Positions 54,218-62,273 of a stretch of DNA of 64,000 nt are shown here, piece by piece. Made by a program: the position numbers and the translations under genes. Where the stretch lies: NCBI RefSeq assembly GCF_000425225.1, contig NZ_KE384332.1:10278-74277 (forward strand). Direction: 5' to 3'. Positions within the stretch are counted from its first letter, which is position 1, and each line of letters begins with the position of its first letter. The stretch comes from Pontibacillus marinus BH030004 = DSM 16465. Lineage in GTDB: Bacteria > Bacillota > Bacilli > Bacillales > BH030062. The notes beneath the pieces were generated by a model. That model saw only the letters and a list, made by a program, of their open reading frames with translations, made no database searches and had not been told where the DNA came from.

Positions 54218-55138
54218 GTGACCATTTATTTAGATGCCGTTTGGCTTTTGAACTTTTTCTTGGACTGGATGATCTTGATGCTTACGCATAGCTTATCCAA
54301 ATCACAAAATAACCGGTGGAGACTTGTTATAGGTGCTATGGTTGCCTCATTGCTCGTACCTATAAACCTCTACTATCCAGCATCTATTTGGTCATCTCCT
54401 TTAGTCAAGGCAATCTTTTCAGCCATCATTATATTAACTGCATTCGGGTTTAGGAATCTTCGTATTTTTGTACGTCATATTCTCTACTTTTATTTTATTA
54501 CCTTCGCTATAGGAGGAGGGTTGTTTGGACTCTATTTTGTATTGAATGAACAAATTCAAGTATCGAATGGTGTAGTTGTGACGTATCAAACTGGATTTGG
54601 TGATGGTATTAGCTGGTTGTTTGTATTTATTGGATTTCCAATTGTTTGGTGGTTTACAAAAAAACGAATGGATCAATTGGTCGTACAGCAAATGAAATAT
54701 GATGAGATGATCCAAGTAAGGTTGAGCATCGAAGGAGAAATTCATGAAACAACTGCGCTTATTGATAGTGGAAATCAATTGACCGATCCGATTACAAAAC
54801 GACCAGTCATTATATGTGATGAAGCATTGATGAGAAAGTGGTTTTCAGAGGGGGAATGGGGGCAATTGAAGAAAGCTAATGATGACCTTGCTTTAGATCA
54901 ACTACCCGAAAGATGGAGTGATAAAATACGTATCATTCCGTATCAAGGTGTCGGCGGTCAGGGGGCATTTATGATGTCGATAAAACCTGACTGGCTTGAA
55001 GTTACTATTCAAGAGAAGCATGTAAACATCAATCAAGTCTTAATTGGCTTTCAATTTGGACAACTAGCTCCAGATGATAGCTATCATTGCTTAATGCATC
55101 CACACTTATTAAAGACGATTGCAGTGGACTCTGCATAA
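54218..55138 (+). CDS. spoIIGA: sigma-E processing protease SpoIIGA
   Basis: Membrane aspartic protease that removes the N-terminal part of pro-sigma-E after a signal from SpoIIR. The 306 residues comprise five membrane helices (to about 150) and a cytoplasmic protease domain with the catalytic ALIDSGNQLTDP (about residues 183-194). GTG 54218 follows GGGGAGGAC and yields the family N terminus TIYLDAVWLLNF. It is co-transcribed with sigE. Confidence 0.96.
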   Translation: MTIYLDAVWLLNFFLDWMILMLTHSLSKSQNNRWRLVIGAMVASLLVPINLYYPASIWSSPLVKAIFSAIIILTAFGFRNLRIFVRHILYFYFITFAIGGGLFGLYFVLNEQIQVSNGVVVTYQTGFGDGISWLFVFIGFPIVWWFTKKRMDQLVVQQMKYDEMIQVRLSIEGEIHETTALIDSGNQLTDPITKRPVIICDEALMRKWFSEGEWGQLKKANDDLALDQLPERWSDKIRIIPYQGVGGQGAFMMSIKPDWLEVTIQEKHVNINQVLIGFQFGQLAPDDSYHCLMHPHLLKTIAVDSA

Positions 55139-55164
55139 GATCGTGTTCATAAAGGAGGAGTATG

Positions 55165-55884
55165 ATGGGTAAATGGCGACTCAAATTACAATTATGGTGG
55201 TATAAGTTTTTAATCAAGATTGGGTGGAAGACAGATGAGATTTATTACATAGGTGGAAATGATGCCCTGCCGCCTCCCTTATCTAAAGAGGAAGAGCAAG
55301 AACTTTTAAAAAGATTACCGAAAGAGGACAAAGCGGCGCGAGCTATGCTAATCGAAAGAAACCTACGACTTGTCGTGTACATTGCTAGGAAGTTTGAGAA
55401 TACAGGAATTAATATTGAAGATTTAATTAGTATTGGTACGATTGGCCTTATTAAAGCTGTAAATACCTTTAATCCTGAAAAGAAAATCAAACTAGCGACG
55501 TATGCTTCACGCTGTATAGAAAATGAAATTTTAATGTATTTACGTAGAAATAACAAGATTCGAAGTGAAGTCTCCTTTGATGAGCCTCTTAACATTGACT
55601 GGGATGGAAATGAGCTTTTACTTTCTGATGTGTTAGGAACGGATGATGATATTATTACGCGTGATTTAGAAGCCCACGTGGACAAGCGCCTTTTGAAAAA
55701 AGCACTCGAGTCGTTAAATGAGCGAGAACAGCAAATTATGGAGTTGCGTTTTGGGTTAATTGGTGAAGATGAAATGACACAAAAAGACGTAGCAGATATG
55801 TTAGGCATCTCACAGTCTTACATCTCGAGACTTGAGAAAAAAATCATTCGCCGATTGAAGAAAGAATTTAATAAAATGGTGTAA
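55165..55884 (+). CDS. sigE: sporulation sigma factor E (pro-sigma-E)
   Basis: First mother-cell sigma factor, made inactive. The first 27 or so residues (basic, [11 protein letters not shown]) form the membrane-associated pro-sequence; cleavage is expected near EIYYIGG. Region 2 has [22 protein letters not shown] and region 4 has the helix-turn-helix [16 protein letters not shown]. It has 239 residues. ATG 55165 is 6 bases after AAAGGAGG; the ATG 3 bases earlier is too near. Confidence 0.98.
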   Translation: MGKWRLKLQLWWYKFLIKIGWKTDEIYYIGGNDALPPPLSKEEEQELLKRLPKEDKAARAMLIERNLRLVVYIARKFENTGINIEDLISIGTIGLIKAVNTFNPEKKIKLATYASRCIENEILMYLRRNNKIRSEVSFDEPLNIDWDGNELLLSDVLGTDDDIITRDLEAHVDKRLLKKALESLNEREQQIMELRFGLIGEDEMTQKDVADMLGISQSYISRLEKKIIRRLKKEFNKMV

Positions 55885-55910
55885 TTCGAAAGAAAATATA
55901 ATAACAAGTC

Positions 55911-55952
55911 AAAAGAGGGTGAATTCTAAGAAGGATTCAGCCCTCTTTTTGT
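55911..55952 (+). terminator. terminator after sigE
   Basis: AAAAGAGGG / CCCTCTTTT with an inner GAAT..ATTC pairing and a T5 run. Confidence 0.9.
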
Positions 55953-55980
55953 GTTTTAGGACAAATTTTATGTTCATTAG

Positions 55981-56652
55981 TTATTCAACAATCTGGCAGT
56001 AATGTTGAATAAGGTGTGGAGTGGTTCCGTTGCTAATGTGCAGTGCGGCAGGCTGTGGAACGGGTTGCTTTCCTGCGGACGAAGCGCCGAGCCTCCTCAT
56101 TCGCAAGCTCCTTGCGGGGTCTCGTCACTCCGTTCTTCCGCTGGAGTCAACCCGTTCCACAGCCCACCTTGGCCGAATGGGGAATAACGGAACCGCAGCG
56201 ATATTAAGTGGACAATGCTTACGGACATTTGTTCCTTTATTTTGAACTTTAAAGGCATTTCGAGAATCGTTACGGACATATGATCCCTTATTTGTGACAA
56301 ATTGGTATTATTCAAGGTGATTTGAAGCAAATAACGGAATGAATGTTCGTAAGCTCTTCAAAGAAGTTAGTTTAAATTAAAATAACGGAACAGATGTCCG
56401 TAAGGTTTAGAACTCACACATCTTGGGTCCGTTAATCTGCACAACAGCAAAGGGGTGAGGGAAACGGCAAACTCCCGCGGTAGAAAGGGCAGATGAGACC
56501 CCGCAAGGAGCGTAGCGTATGAGGAGGCTCAGCTGGTCTTCCGCAGGAGTATTGCCGTTTCAACGAACCCCTTACTCCTCACAGAAGCAACGGACTCTTC
56601 TCAACTTATCTCGATATTAAGTTTTCAACAATAGGGGGCTTTTACGGAATAA
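55981..56652. repeat. composite palindromic element, copy 5
   Basis: Starts TTATTCAACAATCTGGCAG and ends GGGGGCTTTTACGGAATAA. The left hairpin module (56024-56201) has arms GGCTGTGGAACGGGTTG and CAACCCGTTCCACAGCC. The right module (56429-56597) has GAAACGGCAA and TTGCCGTTTC arms. The spacer 56202-56428 holds four copies of a 25-base motif. It separates sigE from sigG by about 950 bases; in B. subtilis the gap is short. Confidence 0.88.
56217..56405. repeat. four copies of a TTACGGACAT motif
   Basis: Motif CTTACGGACATNTGTTCC-N-TTATTT occurs twice direct (56217-56242, 56268-56293) and twice inverted (56328-56354, 56379-56405). The outer pair and inner pair can therefore form nested stems. Confidence 0.8.
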
Positions 56653-56769
56653 GAGCCTTAACGCTATAGAGAATTTTTTGAAAAAATTTACTATATCGGT
56701 ATAGTCCTTTAATACCAAGGATTAGAGAATGGTTCTGTCGATTTCTGTCGTGTTTTTGGATTGGGTTCT

Positions 56770-56798
56770 GCATATTTTTCCCTCATGAGGAGATACTG
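56770..56798 (+). promoter_or_regulatory. sigma-F/sigma-G promoter of sigG
   Basis: GCATA (56770-56774), 17 bases, GATACTG (56792-56798), close to GYATA-N17/18-CATACTA, 37 bases before the sigG start. Confidence 0.6.
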
Positions 56799-56834
56799 AT
56801 TTTTGACAGCATCTCCACATAGGAGGGTATAGAT

Positions 56835-57614
56835 TTGACAAAACATAAGGTTGAAATATGCGGAGTCGATACATCCAAATTACCAGTACTTAAAAACGAT
56901 GAAATGAGAGAACTATTTAAACGCATGCAAGCAGGGGAACATTGGGCCCGTGAAGAACTCGTTAATGGTAACTTACGTCTGGTTTTAAGTGTAATCCAGC
57001 GATTCAATAACAGAGGCGAGTATGTGGATGACTTATTTCAAGTTGGCTGCATTGGCTTAATGAAATCAATCGATAATTTTGACTTGAGTCAGAATGTTAA
57101 GTTTTCCACCTATGCAGTTCCAATGATTATTGGGGAAATTCGACGATACTTAAGAGATAATAACCCAATTCGAGTGTCCCGTTCACTACGTGACATCGCT
57201 TATAAAGCTTTACAAGTAAGAGAGAAGCTAATGAGTAAAACATCAAAGGATCCATCACCCATGGAGATTGCTGAAGAGATGGGCGTACCACATTCCGATG
57301 TTGTATTCGCATTAGACGCTATTCAAGATCCTGTTTCATTATTTGAACCTATTTACAATGATGGTGGAGACCCTATTTTTGTTATGGATCAATTAAGTGA
57401 CGATACAAACAAAGATACAATTTGGATCGATGAAATTGCACTTAAAGAAGGCATGAGAAGGTTAAATGAACGTGAAAAGATGATACTCAACTATCGTTTT
57501 TTCCAGGGGAAAACTCAAATGGAAGTTGCTGATGAAATTGGCATCTCCCAAGCGCAGGTATCCCGTTTAGAAAAAGCAGCTATTAAAGAAATGAATAAGC
57601 AAATGTATGAATAA
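56835..57614 (+). CDS. sigG: sporulation sigma factor G
   Basis: Late forespore sigma factor. The 259-residue protein is nearly identical in pattern to B. subtilis SigG: KVEICGVDTSKLPVLK at the N terminus, NRGEYVDDLFQVGCIGLMKSID (region 2), a region 3 and the helix-turn-helix VADEIGISQAQVSRLE (region 4). TTG 56835 follows AGGAGGGT. Read-through from sigE is probably poor because of the terminator and repeat between them. Confidence 0.98.
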   Translation: MTKHKVEICGVDTSKLPVLKNDEMRELFKRMQAGEHWAREELVNGNLRLVLSVIQRFNNRGEYVDDLFQVGCIGLMKSIDNFDLSQNVKFSTYAVPMIIGEIRRYLRDNNPIRVSRSLRDIAYKALQVREKLMSKTSKDPSPMEIAEEMGVPHSDVVFALDAIQDPVSLFEPIYNDGGDPIFVMDQLSDDTNKDTIWIDEIALKEGMRRLNEREKMILNYRFFQGKTQMEVADEIGISQAQVSRLEKAAIKEMNKQMYE

Positions 57615-57624
57615 AAAACATGAA

Positions 57625-57692
57625 GAATCGGTACCGTGTTGCACCTGATATTTGTGTAATCAACAAATATGGGTGAATGCACGGTACCGTTC
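57625..57692 (+). terminator. long hairpin after sigG
   Basis: CGGTACCGTG (57629-57638) pairs with CACGGTACCG, CACC with GGTG, and ATATTTGT with ACAAATAT, giving a 68-base stem-loop with small internal loops. Only TTCTATTT follows, so it may be a weak terminator or an RNA stability or processing element. Confidence 0.6.
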
Positions 57693-57740
57693 TATTTAGG
57701 GAAGGGGTGTGCATATAGTAATTATAGGGGTGGTGTGGAT

Positions 57741-58010
57741 ATGGTTACGATTTCTGAATTACAAGTTAAGGAGATTATTTCAGTTGAAAATGGGGAAAAA
57801 CTTGGACATATGACTGATTTAGAAATTGATGTAGATCGAGGAAGACTCATCTCTATAATCATAGGTGGAAAAGGAAAGATGATGGGATTTCTTGGTAAGG
57901 ATGAAGAGATCATTATTCCTTGGGAGTCGATTTTAAAAATTGGTGAAGATGTTATTCTTGTAAAGAAAGCAACCCAGCCTGCTTTATTTGCTCCAAATCA
58001 AGCAGATTAA
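57741..58010 (+). CDS. ylmC: YlmC/YmxH-family PRC-barrel protein
   Basis: An 89-residue sporulation-associated protein of the PRC-barrel type: TISELQVKEIISVENGEKLG, then LEIDVDRGRLISIII and EIIIPWESILKIGEDVILV. Function unknown. ATG 57741 follows GGGGTGGTG; the longer reading upstream would run into the hairpin. It follows sigG as in B. subtilis. Confidence 0.93.
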   Translation: MVTISELQVKEIISVENGEKLGHMTDLEIDVDRGRLISIIIGGKGKMMGFLGKDEEIIIPWESILKIGEDVILVKKATQPALFAPNQAD

Positions 58011-58055
58011 GCCTAATCTCACAAGAATTTTGTCTGAAAATATGATAGAATATAG

Positions 58056-58082
58056 AAAAACTTGCCGAACGGCAAGTTTTAA
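58056..58082. terminator. hairpin after ylmC
   Basis: AAAACTTGCC-GAAC-GGCAAGTTTT, symmetrical and T-tailed; likely terminator. Confidence 0.75.
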
Positions 58083-58173
58083 GCCTATATTAGACTATGA
58101 ATTTATACTTACTAGAGTTTTAAAACAGTCATATTAATCGTTAGAATAAACTTAAATGTATGGAGGATGAGAC

Positions 58174-58992
58174 ATGTCGGAAGGTTTTCATCATACGCAT
58201 CCGTCCTATTTAGAAATAACAAAATGGACTTATGCTCACCCAGAGCTTGTTGTGGGCATGACCACCCGTTTAGGTGGATCAGGGGAGCCTCCATTTGATT
58301 CATTTAATCTCGGGTGGCATGTACCAGATCGTCAGGAAACAGTACACCAAAATCGAGAGACATTGGCCTCTCTTTTACAATTTCCAATGGAGACTTGGAT
58401 TGGTGGAGAACAGGTACACGATACGGATATTTATACCGTAACCAAGAAAGATAAAGGGAAGGGTGCATATAACCAGGAATCGTCTATCCCAAACTGTGAT
58501 GGTTTAATAACAAGAGAACCAAATGTGTTACTGACAGCTTTTTATGCTGATTGTGTTCCTTTGTTTTTCTTTGATCCCATTACTGGCTGGATAGGAATCG
58601 CGCATGCAGGTTGGCGAGGAACTGTAGCGAAGATGGGCCCTAAAATGGTTCAGGCTTTGGTTGATAAAGGCGTAGATCCTAAAACGTTGCGAGTAGGGAT
58701 AGGTCCATCGATTTGTGGAGATATGTATGAAGTGGATGACACTGTTATCCAACAGCTTCCAGAAAAGTATCGAGAAGAGCCAATAGTTCAATCTCAAGAA
58801 AATGGACGTTACCTTTTATCTCTTCAAGATATGCATGTTGATCTATTATTAGAAGCTGGTGTAGAGGAAAAACATATTGAACAATCCGAGTACTGTACAT
58901 ATCAAAATGATCATTTATTTTTCTCGCACCGACGTGACCAGGGGAAAACAGGACGAATGTTAGGATTCATTGGACTAAAAGAAAAATTATAG
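58174..58992 (+). CDS. pgeF: PgeF/YlmD laccase-domain protein
   Basis: A 272-residue member of the multicopper-polyphenol-oxidoreductase-named family, in fact zinc enzymes acting on purine nucleosides or editing peptidoglycan precursors. The metal ligands are visible: GGEQVH about residue 81, FYADCVP (Cys about 126) and IAHAGWRGT (His about 143). GIGPSICGDMYEV is also conserved. GGAGGATGAG precedes ATG 58174. It heads the ylmDEFGH-divIVA cluster. Confidence 0.94.
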   Translation: MSEGFHHTHPSYLEITKWTYAHPELVVGMTTRLGGSGEPPFDSFNLGWHVPDRQETVHQNRETLASLLQFPMETWIGGEQVHDTDIYTVTKKDKGKGAYNQESSIPNCDGLITREPNVLLTAFYADCVPLFFFDPITGWIGIAHAGWRGTVAKMGPKMVQALVDKGVDPKTLRVGIGPSICGDMYEVDDTVIQQLPEKYREEPIVQSQENGRYLLSLQDMHVDLLLEAGVEEKHIEQSEYCTYQNDHLFFSHRRDQGKTGRMLGFIGLKEKL

Positions 58993-59013
58993 CAAGGAAG
59001 GAGCATGTCCTTC

Positions 59014-59691
59014 GTGAACGTTGCAGAAAACTTAGAAACAATCCAAACGAATATCAGACAAGCCTGTGAGAGAGCAGGTAGATCCATTAATGAGATATCC
59101 ATTATTGCTGTTACAAAGTATGTGTCGATTGACCGAGCTAAGCAAGCGATTGAAGCGGGAGTCGAACACTTAGGAGAAAACAGAGTAGAAGGTATGAATG
59201 AAAAGTATGATGAAATTGGACAAGATGTTCAATGGCATTTTATCGGAACTCTGCAATCTCGGAAAGTTAAAGAAGTGATCGATCAAGTATCCATGATCCA
59301 TTCCCTCGATCGCAAATCTTTAGCAAAAGAGATTCATAAGCGCTCCGATCGTAAGGTGCCATGTTTTGTTCAAGTAAATGTTAGTGGTGAAGAATCTAAA
59401 CATGGATTAGAGCCTGAGGATGTCATTCCATTTATTGAAACACTTCGCAACTATGAAAATATTGAAGTGACTGGTCTGATGACGATGGCTCCTTATATAG
59501 AAGACCAGGAAAAGTTAAGATCAATCTTCAGAGAGCTCAGAACAATTCAAGAAGAAGTTGAAGCGAAAGAATGGTCTCATGCACCATGTAAGCATCTATC
59601 TATGGGAATGAGTAATGATTATGAAATTGCCATTGAAGAAGGAGCTACTCACGTACGAATTGGCTCCAAGCTAGTTGGCAAGGAATTTTAA
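59014..59691 (+). CDS. ylmE: YggS/YlmE PLP homeostasis protein
   Basis: A 225-residue alanine-racemase-fold protein that carries pyridoxal phosphate without known catalysis and buffers cellular PLP. The PLP lysine is in IAVTKYVSIDRA about residue 33; HFIGTLQSRKVK and LSMGMSNDYEIAIEEGAT are conserved. GTG 59014 is chosen since AAGGAAGGAG lies 10 bases upstream and the N terminus matches B. subtilis; ATG 59005 is too close to the site. Confidence 0.94.
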   Translation: MNVAENLETIQTNIRQACERAGRSINEISIIAVTKYVSIDRAKQAIEAGVEHLGENRVEGMNEKYDEIGQDVQWHFIGTLQSRKVKEVIDQVSMIHSLDRKSLAKEIHKRSDRKVPCFVQVNVSGEESKHGLEPEDVIPFIETLRNYENIEVTGLMTMAPYIEDQEKLRSIFRELRTIQEEVEAKEWSHAPCKHLSMGMSNDYEIAIEEGATHVRIGSKLVGKEF

Positions 59692-59708
59692 CAAAGGGGT
59701 GAAACATT

Positions 59709-60137
59709 ATGAGTTTAAAAAACAAACTACGAAACTTTTTTATAGAAGATGAATACGAGTATATTGAAACAGAAGAAGAAGCTGAAGGACCGGAGCCGAT
59801 GCATCAACAACAACAATCAAGTGATTCTAAAAAGCAAAATGTAGTAAGCTTAAAAAGTATGCAACAGTCTTCTAAGGTTGTCCTTTGTGAGCCACGTACG
59901 TATAATGAAGCCCAAGAGATTGCTGATAATCTTGTGAATCGCAAAGCTGTTGTGATCAATCTTCAGCGTGTAGATCATCAACAAGCAAAACGAATTGTAG
60001 ATTTTTTAAGCGGAACGGTGTATGCTATTGGTGGAGATATTCAAAAACTTGGCGCTCAAACATTCCTTTGCACACCTGAGAATGTTGATGTTTCTGGTAC
60101 AATATCAGAAGTTATGAATGAGAGCGATGATTTTTAG
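59709..60137 (+). CDS. sepF: cell division protein SepF
   Basis: Septum protein that binds the FtsZ tail, forms rings and anchors the Z ring. The 142 residues have an N-terminal amphipathic membrane helix ([11 protein letters not shown]), an acidic and Gln-rich linker, and the SepF core (60-140) with [19 protein letters not shown] and [25 protein letters not shown] precedes ATG 59709. Confidence 0.97.
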   Translation: MSLKNKLRNFFIEDEYEYIETEEEAEGPEPMHQQQQSSDSKKQNVVSLKSMQQSSKVVLCEPRTYNEAQEIADNLVNRKAVVINLQRVDHQQAKRIVDFLSGTVYAIGGDIQKLGAQTFLCTPENVDVSGTISEVMNESDDF

Positions 60138-60155
60138 AAAAGGTGGTTAACGATT

Positions 60156-60446
60156 TTGACTGGTATTTTACTAATGATTTTAGAGCTTGTAGACTTACTG
60201 CTAACAGGCTATTTCTTTGCATTAATCGGTTACATACTTATGTCTTGGTTTCCTGGAGCACGTGATTCATCGATTGGAAACTTCCTTACAAAGATTTGTG
60301 AACCCTATTTAGAACCTTTCCGTAAAGTAATTCCTCCAATTGGTATGATTGATATTTCACCAATTGTAGCGATTTTCGTACTGCAATTTGCACAAGGTTC
60401 TGGTTTACTTGCATTAGAACGCCTTATATATAATCTAGCAGGCTAA
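60156..60446 (+). CDS. ylmG: YggT-family membrane protein YlmG
   Basis: A 96-residue protein with two membrane helices and the YggT motif LMSWFPGA followed by the [14 protein letters not shown] loop. The family is linked to osmotic protection and, in plastids and cyanobacteria, to division. TTG 60156 follows AAAAGGTGG. Function here is unknown. Confidence 0.94.
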   Translation: MTGILLMILELVDLLLTGYFFALIGYILMSWFPGARDSSIGNFLTKICEPYLEPFRKVIPPIGMIDISPIVAIFVLQFAQGSGLLALERLIYNLAG

Positions 60447-60509
60447 TGGAGACTCATGGAGACATGATCTCCTTTTTCATTTAGAGAGAATTCTGAAGGA
60501 GTATAGCTT

Positions 60510-61283
60510 ATGGAGATTTATCAGCACTTTCGAAAAGAAGAGCAGCCGTTCATTGATCAGGTCTTATCCTGGCAGGAAGATGTGGAACGGATGTATCAAC
60601 GGAAACTGACAGACTTTCTGGATCCTCGTCAGCAGAAGATCTTTCGGACGATTATTGGGAATCATGATGATTTTTTATTAAGAGATTATGGAGGATCCTC
60701 AACTGCAGAACGAAAAAGGATGATCCTAGCTCCTTATTATGAGCAGATTGAGGAAGATGATTTTCAAGTGACATTGCTTGAAGCAAAGTATCCAAGTAAG
60801 TTTGTAACACTTGAGCATAAGGATGTACTCGGAGCATTCATGTCCCTTGGTATTAAACGAAGTAAACTTGGAGATTTAATTGTTACTGAAGATACCATTC
60901 AAATTCTAGTAGCCTCAGAAATTGTAACGTATGTCCAAATGAACTTAACAGGGATCAAAAAAGCAGGCGTTCAATTTGAGGAAAAGCCTCATGTACATTT
61001 ACTTGAGAGCACAGAAGAGTGGTCTGAGAGTACAGGTACTGTAGCTTCTTTAAGGTTAGATATTATGTTAAAAGAGATTTACAACTTATCCCGTCAAAAA
61101 GCTTCCCTCTATATTGAAAAAGGGTTGGTTAAAGTAAACTTCCAAACTGTAGATCAACCAGCTTTCTTATTAGAAGAAGGAGATATGATCTCTGTACGTG
61201 GTAAAGGACGAAGTCAGCTCAATTCCATTGAAGGAAAAACAAAAAAAGACAAATGGAGAATTGTGACGTCTCAGTTAAAATAA
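60510..61283 (+). CDS. ylmH: S4-domain RNA-binding protein YlmH
   Basis: A 257-residue protein with an N-terminal YlmH domain (FLDPRQQKIFRTIIG, LGAFMSLGIKRSKLGDL) and a C-terminal S4 domain (RLDIMLKEIYNLSRQKASLYIEKGLVKVN). B. subtilis YlmH has been reported to bind stalled 50S subunits carrying peptidyl-tRNA, assisting ribosome rescue. GAAGGAG precedes ATG 60510. Confidence 0.95.
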   Translation: MEIYQHFRKEEQPFIDQVLSWQEDVERMYQRKLTDFLDPRQQKIFRTIIGNHDDFLLRDYGGSSTAERKRMILAPYYEQIEEDDFQVTLLEAKYPSKFVTLEHKDVLGAFMSLGIKRSKLGDLIVTEDTIQILVASEIVTYVQMNLTGIKKAGVQFEEKPHVHLLESTEEWSESTGTVASLRLDIMLKEIYNLSRQKASLYIEKGLVKVNFQTVDQPAFLLEEGDMISVRGKGRSQLNSIEGKTKKDKWRIVTSQLK

Positions 61284-61398
61284 GTACAAGGAACTAGAAG
61301 GAATATGTGCATCTTTGTCGAAATAAATAGTATCTACAAGACTGTTCGTGAAGAGCAGTCCGTATATCAAAACCCTACACCCTAAGGAGGTGGCCCGT

Positions 61399-61914
61399 GT
61401 GGCACTAACACCATTGGATATTCATAATAAGGAATTCACAAGAGGCTTTCGCGGTTACGATGAGGATGAAGTAAACGAGTTTTTAGATCAGATCATTAAA
61501 GACTATGAAGTGGTCATCCGTGAAAAGAAAAAACTTGAAGATAAAGTTCAAGAATTAGAAGAAAAACTAGGACACTTCAGTAACATTGAACAAACGCTAA
61601 ACAAGTCTATTCTTGTTGCCCAGGAAACGGCTGAAGAAGTGAAAACGAACGCTAATAAAGAGAGTAAATTGATTGTAAAAGAAGCAGAGAAAAATGCTGA
61701 TCGTATTATTAATGAAGCTCTTGCTAAGTCTCGTCGTATTTCATTAGAGGTAGAGGAACTGAAGAAACAAGCGAAGGTCTTCCGTACTCGTCTGAAAATG
61801 ATGGTTGAAGCACAACTAGATATGATTGATAATGATGATTGGGACGATCTGTTTAACGTTGAAATTGATGAAGAAACAGAGTATGAAAAAGAATTAGCCG
61901 AAAATAATTCTTGA
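61399..61914 (+). CDS. divIVA: polar/septal scaffold DivIVA
   Basis: Coiled-coil protein that senses curved membrane at septa and poles and recruits MinJ and sporulation proteins. The 171 residues have the membrane-binding N domain (LTPLDIHNKEFTRGFRGYDEDEVNEFLDQ in two parts, with the F and R essential in B. subtilis), long coiled coils (28-150) and an acidic tail. GTG 61399 gives the family N terminus and is 8 bases after AAGGAGG. Confidence 0.96.
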   Translation: MALTPLDIHNKEFTRGFRGYDEDEVNEFLDQIIKDYEVVIREKKKLEDKVQELEEKLGHFSNIEQTLNKSILVAQETAEEVKTNANKESKLIVKEAEKNADRIINEALAKSRRISLEVEELKKQAKVFRTRLKMMVEAQLDMIDNDDWDDLFNVEIDEETEYEKELAENNS

Positions 61915-61964
61915 CGTTGAATTTATTTTTACATATAATTCATAAACAGAAATCATACCATTGT

Positions 61965-62206
61965 TAATTACGATGACAGGGTTCGTACAATAAATCTATC
62001 TTGACTAGCGAATCAGGGATGGTGGAAGCCTGAAGCATGACATTTATTGTCCTATCCCCCTCGAGTACCCTTACTGAACATAGTAGGTTAGGGCGTTTCA
62101 TTCACGTTACGAATGCTGAAGTGGATTTGCTTCCAATTTTTGGGCAAGTCTATAAGGGTGGTACCGCGAGACCTTCTCGTCCCTTTATGGGATGGGGAGG
62201 TTTTTT
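61965..62206 (+). ncRNA. isoleucine T-box leader of ileS
   Basis: Contains the T-box AAGGGTGGTACCGCG at 62154-62168, which pairs with the acceptor end of uncharged tRNA, and a following terminator stem (62171-62200) with a T6 run. Stem I spans about 61965-62090; ATC at 62054-62056 is the probable isoleucine specifier. When tRNA(Ile) is uncharged the antiterminator forms and ileS is expressed. Confidence 0.92.
62171..62206 (+). terminator. T-box terminator
   Basis: ACCTTCTCGTCCC pairs imperfectly with GGGATGGGGAGGT, followed by T6; regulated by the T-box. Confidence 0.88.
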
Positions 62207-62273
62207 GTATATTTAGAGGTATTTCCCATGTTCAACATGACCATCATGAGTAATTGAAGGAGGAGAAAATGCA

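Noticed and set aside
55245-55808. 187-codon frame opposite sigE
   Set aside because: Antisense shadow of sigE; no ribosome site and no family.
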